Positions 31,998 to 39,940 of a DNA stretch of 64,000 bases are shown in pieces. Each line of letters starts with the position of its first letter. Positions within the stretch are counted from its first letter, which is position 1. The stretch comes from Acidovorax sp. YS12 (lineage in GTDB: Bacteria > Pseudomonadota > Gammaproteobacteria > Burkholderiales > Burkholderiaceae_C). The notes beneath the pieces are model-generated. The model had not been told where the DNA came from and did no database searches. It saw only the letters and a list, made by a program, of their open reading frames with translations. The translations under genes and the position numbers were made by a program. The stretch covers positions 2,046,001 through 2,110,000 of the forward strand of contig CP053915.1 of assembly GCA_021496925.1 (NCBI GenBank). Direction: 5' to 3'.

Positions 31998-32615
31998 ATG
32001 TCAAATACCATAGGATTCATCAGCGGCGTACAGATCAACGAAGACGACGATGGCCGCGTCTGGTATCGATCCGGCGCATCCATCGACGCAGACGGTGCCA
32101 ATGGCCAAAACGGGCAGCCCGTCGCCTACAACGACACGGACACGGGCACTGATCACCTCGCCAACGGCGGCATGCGGCTGGTGGCCGGGCGTGTGGTGCG
32201 CACCGGAGATTCCGCCATTGCCATCCTGGGGCCGGACGGCCAGCCCAGGGTGTTTGCGGGCGGGTTGATTGCCTCGAAGACGTGGTACAGGCACCCGGGC
32301 ATGTCGGCGGACGACCCGGCAGCCTATGTGGATGCGGAGACCGTTCCCTATGTGGTGGTGCCGCCCCTCATCGTCAAGGAAACCGTTGGTGTGGTGCGCG
32401 GTTGCAAGGCGCGCGTGACCTACAAGGGCCGCACCGTGGATTGCGTGGTGGCGGACAAGGGGCCGAGCGCGCGCATTGGCGAAATCAGCATTGCAGCGGC
32501 CCGCGCCTTGGGGATTCCCCACAGCCCCAAGAACGGCGGCATCGAGGGCAAACTGGTCGACTACGAGCTATGGCCTGGGCAGGCTGCCGAGGGGTTTGTA
32601 TTGCAACCGGCGTGA
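31998..32615 (+). CDS. GH75 chitosanase-like glycoside hydrolase
   Basis: 205 residues, no signal peptide. The C-terminal half follows the GH75 pattern: SIDADGA near residue 28, YVVVPPL, a beta-strand CKARVTYKGRTVDCVVADKGP, then RIGEISIAAARALGIPHSPKNGG. The likely acidic pair is D153 and E162. GH75 enzymes cut chitosan-like glucosamine polymers; a related action on peptidoglycan glycans is conceivable. It starts 14 bases after the exported TPR protein, in the same operon as the CHAP-like hydrolase. GC-rich again, unlike its two upstream neighbours. Confidence 0.65.
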   Translation: MSNTIGFISGVQINEDDDGRVWYRSGASIDADGANGQNGQPVAYNDTDTGTDHLANGGMRLVAGRVVRTGDSAIAILGPDGQPRVFAGGLIASKTWYRHPGMSADDPAAYVDAETVPYVVVPPLIVKETVGVVRGCKARVTYKGRTVDCVVADKGPSARIGEISIAAARALGIPHSPKNGGIEGKLVDYELWPGQAAEGFVLQPA

Positions 32616-32833
32616 GCGAGGCTTCGCGCGTGCGCAGCGACGGGCCGCAGCATGTGACCGTGCATGGGCGGGATGAAGTCGTCGTGATCGCGGCGGAGAA
32701 TTTCCGGCGGCTGCAAGGGGGGCGCACGGGCCAGGCGCTGGTCGATGTGCTGCAAGCCTCGCCCTGCCGGGATGTGGAGTTTGTCTTGGCTCCATCCGTG
32801 GCCGCGCCTGTGCAGGACGTGGAACTGTTGTGA
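32612..32833 (+). pseudogene. Truncated Phd/YefM-type antitoxin remnant
   Basis: 73 codons from GTG 32612, overlapping the previous stop by 4 bases. The sequence VRSDGPQHVTVHGRDEVVVIAAENFRRLQ is the core of a Phd/YefM antitoxin, followed by GRTGQALVDVLQASP and the toxin-binding tail. The usual N-terminal first strand and helix (about 15-20 residues) is missing and no PIN/VapC or RelE-type toxin follows. It may still be translated by coupling, but reads as the stump left when the island joined or recombined at this site. Confidence 0.65.
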
Positions 32834-32847
32834 CGAAGGGCTCTTTG

Positions 32848-32899
32848 GAGCCAAATAAGCCACCAGCGCCCGTCCACCAAGCGCCAGCAGCTATCAAAT
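32848..32899 (+). repeat. Dispersed hairpin repeat, forward copy
   Basis: Contains CACCAGCGCC and CCAAGCGCCAGCAGCTATCA. It marks the right boundary of the accessory island, between the antitoxin remnant and nadA. Confidence 0.8.
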
Positions 32900-32913
32900 C
32901 CGAAGCATCTCCA

Positions 32914-34041
32914 TCACACCGCCCCGATATTCGGCACCAGCGCCCCCGGCGCCTGCCCGTTCCTGAGCGCCGCCGTGAACGCCAGCATGCGGTCGATGGG
33001 CTGGCGCGCACGCGGGATCAGGGCCGGATCGACGTGGATGGCGTTCGCCCCCGTCTCCAGCACCCGCGCCACGTCGGCCAGGCCGTTCATCGCCATCCAG
33101 GGGCAGTGGGCGCAGCTCTTGCAGGTGGCGCTGTTGCCAGCGGTGGGGGCTTCGTAGAAGGTCTTGCCGGGGTTGAGCGTGCGCAGCTTGTGCATCATGC
33201 CGTTGTCGGTGGCGACGATGAATTCCTGCGCATCCATCTCACGCGCCGCCTTGAGGATGGCGCTGGTGGAGCCCACGGCGTCGGCCAGGGCCACGACTTC
33301 GGCGGGGCTTTCGGGGTGGACGAGCACCTTGGCGTGGGGGTGCTCCTGCTTGAGCGCCTCCAGCTCGTAGGCCTTGAATTCGTCGTGCACGATGCAGGCG
33401 CCGTTCCAGAACACCATGTCGGCGCCGGTTTCGCGCTGGATGTAGGCGCCCAGGTGGCGGTCCGGCGCCCACAGGATCTTGTGGCCCGCGTTCTTCAGGG
33501 CGCTGACGATGTCGAGGGCGCAGCTCGACGTGACGAGCCAGTCGGCGCGCGCCTTCACCGCCGCGCTCGTGTTGGCATAGACGACCACGGTGCGATCCGG
33601 GTGCTGGTCGCAGAAGGCTGAAAACTCTTCGACGGGGCAGCCGAGGTCAAGCGAGCAGGTGGCGTCCAGGTCGGGCATGAGCACGGTTTTTTCCGGGCTC
33701 AGAATTTTCGCCGTTTCGCCCATGAAGCGCACGCCGCTCACCACCAGCGTCTGCGCGCCATGGTCGCGGCCGAAGCGGGCCATCTCCAGCGAGTCGCTGA
33801 CGATGCCGCCGGTTTCCTCGGCCAGATCCTGCAGGTCCGGGTGCACGTAGTAGTGCGAGACCATCACCGCGTTCTTTTCCTTGAGCAGGCGGCGGATGCG
33901 GGCCTTGAGTTCGGCGCGCTCCGCCTGCGAGGGCTCGGGCGGCACGCGCGCCCAGGCGTGCTTCGTGGAGCAGACGGCGCCTTCCGCATCCGCCAGGGGC
34001 TGCTCGTACTCCACTTCCTTGAGGGCAATCGTGGGGGTCAT
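32914..34041 (-). CDS. nadA: Quinolinate synthase
   Basis: 375-residue [4Fe-4S] enzyme condensing iminoaspartate with dihydroxyacetone phosphate to quinolinate. Conserved segments: MVSHYYVHPDLQDLAE, GVRFMGETAKILSPEKTVLMPDL, CSLDLGCP, WNGACIVHDEF, HPES and the C-terminal CKSCAHCPWMAMN; the cluster cysteines are among these. The gene lies 9 bases after nadC on the same strand, a nadC-nadA operon. It completes the de novo NAD pathway with nadB at 12.75 kb. Confidence 0.96.
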   Translation of the reverse strand: MTPTIALKEVEYEQPLADAEGAVCSTKHAWARVPPEPSQAERAELKARIRRLLKEKNAVMVSHYYVHPDLQDLAEETGGIVSDSLEMARFGRDHGAQTLVVSGVRFMGETAKILSPEKTVLMPDLDATCSLDLGCPVEEFSAFCDQHPDRTVVVYANTSAAVKARADWLVTSSCALDIVSALKNAGHKILWAPDRHLGAYIQRETGADMVFWNGACIVHDEFKAYELEALKQEHPHAKVLVHPESPAEVVALADAVGSTSAILKAAREMDAQEFIVATDNGMMHKLRTLNPGKTFYEAPTAGNSATCKSCAHCPWMAMNGLADVARVLETGANAIHVDPALIPRARQPIDRMLAFTAALRNGQAPGALVPNIGAV

Positions 34042-34050
34042 GGTGTGCTT

Positions 34051-34920
34051 CTAGATATCTTGCAGGCGCATCGAGAAATCGGTGGCCTTCACGTCCTTGG
34101 TCAGCGTGCCGATGGAGATGCGGTCCACGCCGGTTTCGGCCAGCGCGCGCAGGCCGTCGAGCGTCACGCCGCCCGAGATTTCCAGGATCGCCCGGCCGGC
34201 GTTGATGCGCACCGCTTCGCGCAGCATGGGCAGGGGCATGTTGTCCAGCAGCACCATCGTGGCGCCCGCCGCCAGCGCCTCGGCCAGTTGCTCCAGCGTT
34301 TCCACCTCGATCTCGATGAACGCGGCCTGCGCGGCTACGGCCTGCGCCGCCTGCAGCACCGCCGTCACGCCGCCCGCGGCGGCGATGTGGTTCTCCTTGA
34401 TGAGCACGGCGTCGTGCAGGCCGATGCGGTGGTTGGTGCCGCCACCCACGCGCACCGCGTACTTCTGCGCCAGGCGCAGGCCGGGCAGGGTCTTGCGCGT
34501 ATCGACGATGCGCGCGCGCGTGCCCGCCACTGCGTCCACGTAGGTGCGCGTCTTGGTGGCCACGGCCGACAGCAGTTGCAGGAAGTTCAGCGCCGTGCGC
34601 TCGGCGCTGAGCAGCGCGCGCGCGCTGCCTTCGATCTCCAGCACCACCTGGCCGGGCGCGCAGCGCTGGCCCTCGGCCACCTGCCAGGCGAGCTGCACGC
34701 CGGGGTCGAGCGCGCGCAGCGCGGCCTCGGCCCAGGGCGCGCCGCAGATCACGGCGTCCTCGCGCGCCAGGATGCGCGCGCGCGCGCGGCGCTGCGCGGG
34801 CACCAGGGCGGCGGTCAGGTCGCCAGGGCCCACGTCTTCTTGCAGGGCGCGGCGCACGTCCTCGCGCGCCAGCGCCACCAGGGCTTCGGGAGTCATCGGG
34901 GTGTCACAGTCCTTGTTCAT
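34051..34920 (-). CDS. nadC: Nicotinate-nucleotide pyrophosphorylase (carboxylating)
   Basis: 289-residue quinolinate phosphoribosyltransferase. Signatures: EDVGPGDLTAALVP, ERTALNFLQLLSAVATKT, the PRPP/substrate segment RIVDTRKTLPGLRLAQKYAVRVGGGTNHR, IKENHI and the barrel end GVDRISIGTLTKDVKATDFSM. ATG at 34918-34920 (MNKDCDTPMTPE) is used; M at 34896 is possible. First gene of the nadC-nadA unit, divergent from the ABC ATPase gene. Confidence 0.96.
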   Translation of the reverse strand: MNKDCDTPMTPEALVALAREDVRRALQEDVGPGDLTAALVPAQRRARARILAREDAVICGAPWAEAALRALDPGVQLAWQVAEGQRCAPGQVVLEIEGSARALLSAERTALNFLQLLSAVATKTRTYVDAVAGTRARIVDTRKTLPGLRLAQKYAVRVGGGTNHRIGLHDAVLIKENHIAAAGGVTAVLQAAQAVAAQAAFIEIEVETLEQLAEALAAGATMVLLDNMPLPMLREAVRINAGRAILEISGGVTLDGLRALAETGVDRISIGTLTKDVKATDFSMRLQDI

Positions 34921-35022
34921 GGGGCGCCAAGCATAGCGGCATCGCCATGCCAACAGGGGCGAATGCTATAAAGCCCGGCCGCCAGCCTGCCAGGAAGGAC
35001 GGGGCCACAGGGAGGAATCCGC

Positions 35023-36222
35023 ATGGAACAAGCCACGGTTGCGCCGCCATGGGCGCAGGCCGCAGAACACGCCATCGCCGCGGGGCAATGGCACGGCGCC
35101 TGGTGCGCGCTGCTCGACGCCGCCCTGCCCGCGGCGCTGGCGGCGCAGCAGGCGGTGCTGGCGCGCCTCGACGCCTGGGACGCCCTGCCCACGCAGGCCC
35201 CGGCCGCACAGCGCGCCAGCCTGCTGCGCGCCACCCTGGCCGCCTTGGAGGCTGCCCACGCCGCCCATGCCGCCAGCGCGGCGCATGGCGCGCACGCACA
35301 CGCACCAGACGCGCCGGCCGGGCAGGCCTGGCGGGTGCAGGGCACGCAGTTGGTGAAGCGCTACCGCAGCGGCGGCTTCACGCTCGGCCCGGTGGACGTG
35401 GACGTGGCGCCCGGCCGCATCCTCGGCCTGGTGGGCGAGAACGGCAACGGCAAGACCACGCTGCTGCGCCTGCTCGCGGCCGACCTGGCGCCCGACGCCG
35501 GCCAGCTCGACTGGGGCACGCCGGCGCACGACCCGTACGCGCTGCGCGCGCGGCTGGCCTACATTCCGCAGCGCCCGCACCCCTGGGGCGGGCGGCTCAT
35601 GGACCACCTGCAGTTCGCCGCGCGCAGCCACGGCGTGGCGGGCGAGGCCAACCATTGCCTGGTGGAACTGGTGATCGCGCGGCTGTCGCTGCGCGCCTTT
35701 CGCGGCCACGCGTGGAAGCAGTTGTCCTCGGGCTACAAGATGCGCTTCGAGCTGGCACGCGCGCTGCTCACCCAGCCGCGCGTGCTGCTGCTGGACGAGC
35801 CGCTGGCCAACCTCGACATCAACGCGCAGCAGACGCTGCTGACCGACCTGCAGTCGCTCGCGCGCTCGCCCTGGCGGCCCATGGCGCTGGTGCTCAGTTC
35901 GCAGCAGCTCTACGAGGTGGAGAAGGTGGCCGACGCCGTGCTGTTCCTCGACCGGGGCCAGCCGCGCAGCGTGCAGGATCGCTTCGCGCAGATGGGCGGC
36001 TGCGCCGTCGAGTTCGAGACCGCCTGGCCCGTGCCCGCGCTCGCCGCGTGGCTCGGCCAGTTGCCCGCGCACACGCACCAGGTCAACGGCCAGACGCACA
36101 TCGTGAGCTTCCACGGCGCCACCAGCGCCGCCGGTTTCCTGCGCGCCGCCGTCGATGCCGAAATGCCGCTGGGCTATTTCCGCGACATCACCGCCTCCAC
36201 CCGCCGCCTCTTCGTCAAATGA
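35023..36222 (+). CDS. ABC transporter ATP-binding protein with N-terminal extension
   Basis: 399 residues. An Ala/His-rich, possibly helical N-terminal extension of about 100 residues precedes the ATPase. Walker A GENGNGKTT (138-146), the signature LSSGYKMRFELARALL and Walker B VLLLDEPLANLD are intact. The C-terminal ~110 residues form an accessory region (VEFETAWPVPALAAWLG). It resembles ATPases of ABC-2-type exporters. The following gene encodes a multi-pass membrane protein, probably its partner, separated by a dispersed repeat. Substrate unknown. Confidence 0.88.
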   Translation: MEQATVAPPWAQAAEHAIAAGQWHGAWCALLDAALPAALAAQQAVLARLDAWDALPTQAPAAQRASLLRATLAALEAAHAAHAASAAHGAHAHAPDAPAGQAWRVQGTQLVKRYRSGGFTLGPVDVDVAPGRILGLVGENGNGKTTLLRLLAADLAPDAGQLDWGTPAHDPYALRARLAYIPQRPHPWGGRLMDHLQFAARSHGVAGEANHCLVELVIARLSLRAFRGHAWKQLSSGYKMRFELARALLTQPRVLLLDEPLANLDINAQQTLLTDLQSLARSPWRPMALVLSSQQLYEVEKVADAVLFLDRGQPRSVQDRFAQMGGCAVEFETAWPVPALAAWLGQLPAHTHQVNGQTHIVSFHGATSAAGFLRAAVDAEMPLGYFRDITASTRRLFVK

Positions 36223-36225
36223 TGA

Positions 36226-36355
36226 GCACCCCCCTGGGCCGCTGCGCGGCTTCCCCCCGCTCTCGCAGCGCTGTGCGCTGCGGGCAGGGGGACGCAGCCC
36301 TCGCTGCGGGGCGGCCCTTGCGCGGCTGCCCACGCTGGGGCCGCGCCAGTTTCAT
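36226..36355 (+). repeat. ~130-bp interspersed repeat, copy 1 (forward)
   Basis: Contains CCCCCTGGGCCGCTGCGCGG, CTTCCCCCCGCTCTCGC, CAGGGGGACGCAGCC and an end CCGCGCCAGTTTCATG. It is internally palindromic and matches the complement of 47640-47775. It fills the spacer between the ABC ATPase and its membrane partner. Confidence 0.75.
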
Positions 36356-36392
36356 GCGCCGTAGGTAGCGCATCACGTTATGGAGACTTGAT

Positions 36393-37985
36393 ATGACCGC
36401 TGCCTGGGACCGCTGGTTTCTGATGCGCTGCCCGCTGCTGTGGCAACTGCGCCTGCACTGGTACCTTCCGCTGGCGCTGCTGTGGTGCCTGCTGATGTTT
36501 GGCGGCTGGATCGGCTGGATGGGCCAGCCCGCGCGCTGGCTGGGCAGCAGCGCCAGCGAGGTGGCGCGCTGGCGCACGCCCGAGCAGCAGGCGCTGGAGG
36601 CGGGCACTGTCATCGCCTGGATCGTCGCCTTCGGCCTGGCGCTGTGGTGGCTGTGGCGCGTGCGCATCCACAACCGCTGGCGCGAATACGCGCCGGCATC
36701 GCGCCTGGGCCTGTGGCAGGAGTACCTGTGGGGCGCCCTGTTCTTCGGCCTGCTGCTGGCCCCCGGGCTGCTGCTGGGCACGGCCTACAGCCAGCGCGTG
36801 CAGCGCCTGTGGCAAGGCCACGACATCGTCGCGCAGCAGCAGGCCGCGCGCTACGTGCGCCTGTGGGAGCTGCTGCTGGCGCCCGGCAACGCCGCCCGGC
36901 TGGCCGAATGGGCGGATGCCGCGCAAACCACCCCAGCCATCCCGCAAGCCGTGCGGCCGGCGCAGGACGATGAGGACGGTGAGGGCGATGAAGACGCCGA
37001 AGATGCGCCGTGCCAAGCCACCCGGGCAGCCGGCCCGGGCTGCACCGCCGATCCGCAGCAGGCCCTGCGCTGGCTGGCGCAGGGCGACGCCGAGGCCATC
37101 GGCGCGCAACTGGCGCAGTACGGCGCCGCCCTGGGCGCCTGGGGCTACACCGCCGCGCAGCCCGCGCAGGAGCAGGCCCAGGCGCTCATCGGCGCGTACC
37201 AGGCGGCCCTGCAGTCGCCCCTGGCCCGAGAATGGCAGGCCTACAAGGCCCGCAACCCCGCGCCCCCGCCGCCCCCGGAGCGCGCCCGGCTGGTGCGCGA
37301 ATGCCAGGACACCGACTCGCACGACCCGCGCGCCTGCTTTCCCAGCGACCTGGCACGCACCCCCGCGCAGTGGAGCGAGAACCTGCGCGAGACCATGGCA
37401 AGCTACCGCAGCCACACCCCGCCGCGCTTCGCGCGGTGGACGCACCCGCGCCACGGCACGGCCCTGCCCAGCCTCGTGGAGCACCACCTGCAAGGCGCGA
37501 AAACCTCCGATGCCACGCGGCGCAGCCTGCACGCCCGCCTGCTCAACGCCGCCAGCGCCGGCTTCTTCGTGGCGCTGGCGCTGGTCGCCGCGCGGCTGCT
37601 GTCGCTGCGCCAGATCGCCGCCCTGTGCGCGGGCCTGACGCTGTCCGCCCCCCTGCTGGTGCTGCTGGGCATGCTGGGCCTGGCCGACAGCGTCACCCTG
37701 CCGCTCGTGCCCGCCGCGCTGCTGGCCCTGGCCGGGGTGCGCATCGTGCTGCTGCGCCGGCCCTGGGGCGGCTCCACGCTGCTCGGGCTGGGCATGGCGC
37801 TGGCGCTGCCCGGCTTCGCCAGCCTGTGGCACCAGGCCGCCCAGGCCCTGCCTGCCGGCCCCGGGAGCGCGAAATACTGGCTCGCGCTGCTGCTGGGCGC
37901 GCCCGCCCTGGCCGCCAGCACCGCCGTGCTGGTCGCCGCGATCTCGCCGCTGGGGCGCCGCTGGCGCGCCCTGCCGGAGCGTTGA
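36393..37985 (+). CDS. Multi-pass membrane protein, probable ABC partner
   Basis: 530 residues. Three or so hydrophobic helices in the N-terminal part (WYLPLALLWCLLMFGGWIGWM, VIAWIVAFGLALWWLWRV, LWGALFFGLLLAPGLLLG), a large soluble middle region (~170-375) with an Asp/Glu-rich stretch (QDDEDGEGDEDAED) and Cys pairs, then about five C-terminal helices. No family is certain. Its place right after an ABC ATPase makes it a likely permease. The acidic insert is unusual. Confidence 0.7.
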   Translation: MTAAWDRWFLMRCPLLWQLRLHWYLPLALLWCLLMFGGWIGWMGQPARWLGSSASEVARWRTPEQQALEAGTVIAWIVAFGLALWWLWRVRIHNRWREYAPASRLGLWQEYLWGALFFGLLLAPGLLLGTAYSQRVQRLWQGHDIVAQQQAARYVRLWELLLAPGNAARLAEWADAAQTTPAIPQAVRPAQDDEDGEGDEDAEDAPCQATRAAGPGCTADPQQALRWLAQGDAEAIGAQLAQYGAALGAWGYTAAQPAQEQAQALIGAYQAALQSPLAREWQAYKARNPAPPPPPERARLVRECQDTDSHDPRACFPSDLARTPAQWSENLRETMASYRSHTPPRFARWTHPRHGTALPSLVEHHLQGAKTSDATRRSLHARLLNAASAGFFVALALVAARLLSLRQIAALCAGLTLSAPLLVLLGMLGLADSVTLPLVPAALLALAGVRIVLLRRPWGGSTLLGLGMALALPGFASLWHQAAQALPAGPGSAKYWLALLLGAPALAASTAVLVAAISPLGRRWRALPER

Positions 37986-37987
37986 TG

Positions 37988-38090
37988 CTCCTGAAAAAGG
38001 AGCTGCTTGCGCTTGCCGTGCGGTCACTCCAGCATGGTTTTGTCCCATAAACGAAAGACAGCAAGCGCCAGCAGCTATCAAAACCATAGC
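37988..38090. repeat. Compound dispersed repeat: reverse half plus forward copy
   Basis: A reverse-type half (AAAAAGGAGCTGCTTGCGCT at about 37994) is followed by a forward-type unit ending GCAAGCGCCAGCAGCTATCA (38060-38080). The two arms could pair as one large hairpin. It lies in the spacer upstream of panB. Confidence 0.65.
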
Positions 38091-38177
38091 AACACCCAGT
38101 TGCCAGGGTGTTTCGGCCCGCCGCCGCATCTGGCATAGACTCGCCCCCAATTCCACAACCCCCGACCGGAGCGCACC

Positions 38178-39059
38178 ATGACCAGCCCCGCCGCCACCCC
38201 GGGCACGCCCTACGGCACCCTGCCCCCCGCCTCGCCGCTACCCCAGCGCCGCCCCATCAGCCTGCCGCGCCTGGCGCAGATGCGCGCGGCGGGCGAGAAG
38301 ATCGCCATGCTCACCGCCTACGACGCCACCTTCGCCGCCGTGGCCGACGCGGCGGGCGTGGAGTGCATCCTGGTGGGCGACTCGCTCGGCATGGTCTGCC
38401 AGGGCCTGCCCAGCACCGTGGGCGTGTCGCTGGAGACCATGGCCTACCACACCGCCAGCGTGGCGCGCGGCCTGCACCGCGTGCAGGGCACGGCCTGGCT
38501 GGTGGCCGACCTGCCCTACGGCAGCTACCACGAGTCGCCCGAGCAGGCGCTGCGCAGCGCCTGCCAGCTCATGCAGGCCGGCGCGCACATGGTCAAGCTC
38601 GAAGGCGGCGGCTGGACCGCGCCCACCGTGCGCTTCCTGGTCGAGCGCGGCATTCCCGTATGCGCCCACCTGGGCCTGACGCCGCAGACCGTGCACGCCC
38701 TGGGCGGCTACCGCGTGCAGGCCAAGGACGACGTGGCCGCCGCCGAACTGCGCCGCCACGCGCTGGAGCTGCAGGCCGCCGGCGCCAGCATGCTGGTGCT
38801 GGAGATGGTGCCCGCGCTGCTGGCCGGCACGCTCACGGCCGAGCTGGCGCACTGCCACACCATCGGCATCGGCGCGGGCAGCGGCACCGCCGGGCAGGTG
38901 CTGGTGCTGCACGACATGCTGGGCATGAACCTGGGCAAAATGCCGCGCTTCGTGCACAACTTCATGCAGGACGCGGGCAGCGTCAAGGGTGCCATGCAGG
39001 CCTACGTGCAGGCCGTGAAGAACGGCAGCTTTCCCGACAACCAGCTCCACGCCTGGTGA
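38178..39059 (+). CDS. panB: 3-methyl-2-oxobutanoate hydroxymethyltransferase
   Basis: 293-residue enzyme adding a hydroxymethyl group from methylene-THF to alpha-ketoisovalerate, giving ketopantoate. Conserved metal and substrate segments: LTAYDATFA, ILVGDSLGMV, DLPYGSYHESPEQAL, KLEGG, HLGLTPQTVHALGGYRVQ, EMVPALLA and HDMLGM. The first ~30 residues are a Pro/Ala-rich extension. ATG 38178 follows CGGAGCGCACC. Eight bases separate it from panC, forming a panBC operon. Confidence 0.96.
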   Translation: MTSPAATPGTPYGTLPPASPLPQRRPISLPRLAQMRAAGEKIAMLTAYDATFAAVADAAGVECILVGDSLGMVCQGLPSTVGVSLETMAYHTASVARGLHRVQGTAWLVADLPYGSYHESPEQALRSACQLMQAGAHMVKLEGGGWTAPTVRFLVERGIPVCAHLGLTPQTVHALGGYRVQAKDDVAAAELRRHALELQAAGASMLVLEMVPALLAGTLTAELAHCHTIGIGAGSGTAGQVLVLHDMLGMNLGKMPRFVHNFMQDAGSVKGAMQAYVQAVKNGSFPDNQLHAW

Positions 39060-39067
39060 ATCCAGCC

Positions 39068-39919
39068 ATGCAAATCGTCCACACCATCACCGACCTGCGC
39101 GCCGCCCTGGCCGCCCACCCTGGCGCGGGCCACCCCGCCTTCGTGCCCACCATGGGCAACCTGCACGACGGCCACCTGGCCCTGGTGCGCCAGGCCAAGC
39201 CGCTGGGCCGCGTCATGGTGGCCAGCATCTTCGTCAACCGGCTGCAGTTCCTGCCGCACGAGGACTTCGACAGCTACCCGCGCACCCTGCAGGCCGACGC
39301 CGACAAGCTGCGCGCCGCGGGCTGCGACGTGCTGTTCGCGCCGTCGGAAAAAGACCTGTACCCGCAGCCGCAGACCTTCAAGGTGCAGCCCGACCCGCAA
39401 CTGGCCGACCTGCTGGAGGGGCACTTCCGCCCCGGCTTCTTCACCGGCGTGTGCACCGTGGTGATGAAGCTGCTGGCCTGCGTGTTCAGCGGCGGCCCGG
39501 GCACGGCCGTGTTCGGGCGCAAGGACTACCAGCAGCTGCTGGTGATCCGCCGCATGGTGGAGCAGTTCGCGCTGCCCATCGACATCGTGGCCGGCGACAC
39601 CTGCCGCGCCGCCGACGGCCTGGCGCTGAGTTCGCGCAACGGCTACCTGGGCGACACCGAGCGCGTCCAGGCCGTGCAGCTGAGCCAGGCGCTGCGCGCG
39701 CTGGCCGACGCGGCGCTGCAACCCGGCGCCAGCCTGCCCGCGCTGGAGGCCCAGGCCCTGGAGCGCCTGCGCGCGCAGGGCTGGCAGCCCGACTACCTCA
39801 CCGTGCGCCAGCGCGCCGACCTGCAACCGCCCGCCGGGGCCGCGCAGCCGGGCCAGCTCGTGGCGCTGGGCGCGGCGCGGCTGGGGGGGACGCGGCTGAT
39901 CGACAACCTGGAGTTTTGA
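39068..39919 (+). CDS. panC: Pantothenate synthetase
   Basis: 283-residue ATP-dependent ligase joining pantoate and beta-alanine. HIGH-type motif H-D-G-H in PTMGNLHDGHLALVRQAK, FVNRLQF, VFGRKDYQQL and the KMSKS-like LALSSRNGYL are visible. Start ATG 39068 is chosen since the open frame upstream runs through panB. Normal family length. Followed by the large palindrome. Confidence 0.96.
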   Translation: MQIVHTITDLRAALAAHPGAGHPAFVPTMGNLHDGHLALVRQAKPLGRVMVASIFVNRLQFLPHEDFDSYPRTLQADADKLRAAGCDVLFAPSEKDLYPQPQTFKVQPDPQLADLLEGHFRPGFFTGVCTVVMKLLACVFSGGPGTAVFGRKDYQQLLVIRRMVEQFALPIDIVAGDTCRAADGLALSSRNGYLGDTERVQAVQLSQALRALADAALQPGASLPALEAQALERLRAQGWQPDYLTVRQRADLQPPAGAAQPGQLVALGAARLGGTRLIDNLEF

Positions 39920-39940
39920 TGTGCATTTCGGGGGGGAGCG

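Noticed and set aside
32282..32833. 183-codon frame spanning the end of the GH75-like gene and the antitoxin remnant
   Set aside because: The part before 32612 is a shadow of the GH75 gene; only the last 73 codons resemble a protein family.
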